Positions 4,638 through 5,681 of a stretch of 5,681 bases of DNA are shown in pieces. The stretch covers positions 1 to 5,681 of the forward strand of contig CAMJXZ010000226.1 of NCBI GenBank assembly GCA_946409855.1. The letters run 5' to 3'. Under the pieces are notes generated by a model. That model was not told the DNA's origin. It searched no databases and worked only from the letters and a program-made list of their open reading frames with translations. Source of the stretch: an uncultured Clostridia bacterium (lineage in GTDB: Bacteria > Bacillota > Clostridia > Christensenellales > Aristaeellaceae). Every line of letters begins with the position of its first letter. Position 1 is the stretch's first letter. The position numbers and the translations under genes are program-made.

Positions 4638-5525
4638 ATGAAAAAGATGATTTCCGCAGTATTGGCACTTTTGATCGCTCTGGTCGCGCTGACTCCCTCC
4701 CTTGCGGAGAACGCGGCCGCTGAAGAACCGTATTTTGTCGGGATCTGGACAGACGAGAATTTCGACAGGATGGTACTGTCGATCCTGCCCTCCGATGTCT
4801 GCTGGTCTGATGAGCGGATGGGCGAAGAAGCGAGCGCGCAGAAGTATGTGATCCAGATGGTCTGGTCGTCTTCCGAAAGCGAGGAAAGCATTTACAACAT
4901 CGTGGCGGAAATGGACGAGAGCGGCAAAAAGCTTACCTATGAAGGCGGCCTGTTCGCGGAGTTCGTCTATGACGAAAACGGCAAGGTGAACGAAGAAGAA
5001 ACCTGCCTGACAGAGGACAACGGCACCGGCTTTTTCTCCATGAATGAAGACGGTCTCCTCTTCTGGCATGATTCCTATCTGAAAGACGCCGACAATATGA
5101 CGCTGACGCGGAACGCTGCCGAGGTCCCTTCCCCCGAGGAATTACTGGAATCCTACTACAAAAAGGTGATCGGTCTGGAAACGGACACGGCGGGCGCTTC
5201 GCTGAAACTGGCGCAGAACGTTAAGGATATATTCCTGTTCTGCATGGTCAATCCCTTCTGGTGCATGGATGACGTAAAATTCGGGGAGAATCTGGCAGCC
5301 GCGCAGCAAATGCTCACCGCGGAAGAAAAGGCCCTGTTTGACCGGAATCGCGGCGCGCTGACCCAGGAGATCGCCAGGCTCCTGATGGAAAACGAAGAAG
5401 CGGGCAGCATCTACGCCGACGCGGGGATCGAAGATCAGATCGAAAGCCTTCGGAACACCAGGGAGATCCGTTTCTCCGCGGAAGTTTTCATCTACGCGGT
5501 GGAGACCCTGAACGAAGAACCCTGA
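4638..5525 (+). CDS. Secreted protein of unknown function with signal peptide, beta-rich domain and helical tail
   Basis: The protein is 295 aa from ATG 4638, which has AAGGAG (4622-4627) upstream and a classic signal peptide: MKKM, a hydrophobic core at 5-19, and likely cleavage after Ala23 (PSLA-EN). The frame extends back to 4479, but that start lacks a ribosome site and would place the terminator and promoter inside the gene, so I reject it. Residues 31-158 are beta-rich and acidic, starting with VGIWTDENFDRM and ending MTLTR, much like small lipocalin-like barrels. Residues 165-292 are mainly helical. Cysteines are at 55, 123, 202 and 209, the last two within a hydrophobic stretch (FLFCMVNPFWCM). 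There is no lipobox. I do not recognise a named family and see no catalytic motif. It has its own promoter and may be unrelated to the signalling cassette, though weak read-through from the peptide gene is possible. Confidence 0.85.
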   Translation: MKKMISAVLALLIALVALTPSLAENAAAEEPYFVGIWTDENFDRMVLSILPSDVCWSDERMGEEASAQKYVIQMVWSSSESEESIYNIVAEMDESGKKLTYEGGLFAEFVYDENGKVNEEETCLTEDNGTGFFSMNEDGLLFWHDSYLKDADNMTLTRNAAEVPSPEELLESYYKKVIGLETDTAGASLKLAQNVKDIFLFCMVNPFWCMDDVKFGENLAAAQQMLTAEEKALFDRNRGALTQEIARLLMENEEAGSIYADAGIEDQIESLRNTREIRFSAEVFIYAVETLNEEP

Positions 5526-5546
5526 TCCTTCTCCGGACGGGATGTT

Positions 5547-5574
5547 TTGACCGGATTGCAGAGCAAAATATAAG
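5547..5574 (+). promoter_or_regulatory. Strong sigma-A-type promoter for the right-edge gene
   Basis: TTGACC (5547-5552) and TATAAG (5569-5574) each match the consensus at five of six positions, with a 16-bp spacer. Transcription would start near 5581, just before a stable hairpin. This is the best-matching promoter in the window. Confidence 0.65.
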
Positions 5575-5582
5575 ACGCAGCC

Positions 5583-5609
5583 CCGGGAACCCGCCGTGAG
5601 GGTTCCCGG
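5583..5609 (+). promoter_or_regulatory. Perfect 10-bp hairpin at the 5' end of the right-edge transcript
   Basis: CCGGGAACCC (5583-5592) and GGGTTCCCGG (5600-5609) pair perfectly around a 7-nt loop. There is no T tract on either strand, so termination is unlikely, although it lies 58 nt after the stop of the secreted-protein gene. Placed about two bases after the predicted transcription start and just before a ribosome site, it looks like a 5' mRNA-stabilising or translation-controlling element. Confidence 0.55.
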
Positions 5610-5627
5610 CAAGAGGAAGTGAAAGCA

Positions 5628-5681
5628 GTGTCGTTCCGACCATTCAGGCTTTCATCGGACGCGCGATACGCAAAACCTATG
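5628..5681 (+). CDS. Start of a partial gene running off the right edge
   Basis: GTG 5628 is preceded by a good ribosome site (GAGGAA, 5613-5618, spacing 9 nt), and the frame stays open to the window end, giving MSFRPFRLSSDARYAKPM (18 residues). An upstream in-frame GTG at 5619 overlaps the ribosome site and is less likely. The promoter at 5547-5574 and the leader hairpin support a transcribed gene here. The visible residues are too few to identify a product. Confidence 0.45.
   Translation, partial: MSFRPFRLSSDARYAKPM

Noticed and set aside
4361..5069. Minus-strand frames opposite the peptide and secreted-protein genes
   Set aside because: They lack ribosome sites and domains and overlap well-supported plus-strand genes.
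1..5681. tRNA, rRNA, CRISPR arrays, transposase genes or insertion-sequence ends
   Set aside because: I looked for repeat-spacer periodicity, tRNA-like cloverleaf arms and transposase motifs and saw none. The inverted repeats found are short and local.

Overview
The window looks like chromosomal DNA of a GC-rich Bacillota, probably a gut or rumen Clostridia (a Christensenellales- or Oscillospirales-like lineage is my guess). The signs are strong GGAGG-type ribosome sites, T-tracted intrinsic terminators, a LytS-type histidine kinase, a Nif11-like double-glycine leader and acidic secreted proteins. The taxonomic call is inference.

Layout. (1) Positions 2-406 hold the 3' end of an acidic protein built of two tandem repeats of about 70 residues, closed by an intrinsic terminator at 469-532. 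(2) Positions 533-800 carry no convincing gene. They hold GC-rich hairpins, one orphan extended -10 promoter pointing right, and a good leftward terminator at 770-798. (3) Two divergent paralogues of 211 aa each follow, at 969-1604 (-) and 1740-2375 (+). Both have an N-terminal XRE/Cro-type helix-turn-helix and a C-terminal CheY-like receiver, the reverse of the usual response-regulator order. A 13-bp perfect palindrome lies between them on the -10 elements. (4) The rightward regulator overlaps a 582-aa sensor kinase (extracytoplasmic domain, seven-helix membrane block, LytS-type kinase core). (5) After 23 nt comes a 114-aa protein with a Nif11-like leader ending in VAGG and a cysteine-rich 45-residue tail, a probable RiPP-type precursor. 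(6) A structured leader with its own promoter precedes a 295-aa signal-peptide-bearing protein. (7) At the right edge a new promoter, a 5' hairpin and a ribosome site lead into the start of a partial gene.

How it may work together. Regulator, kinase and peptide form a compact rightward unit that resembles a peptide-signalling or peptide-surveillance cassette in layout, by analogy with ComCDE-type systems. The differences are an XRE-receiver regulator instead of a LytTR one, a seven-helix kinase with a large outer domain, and a Nif11-type peptide. The divergent paralogue has Glu where the phosphoacceptor Asp should be and has lost one acidic-pocket residue. It may be a phosphorylation-independent partner or antagonist at the shared operator. 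No peptide-modifying enzyme, peptidase or exporter is in the window, so the peptide's fate and its link to the kinase are inference.
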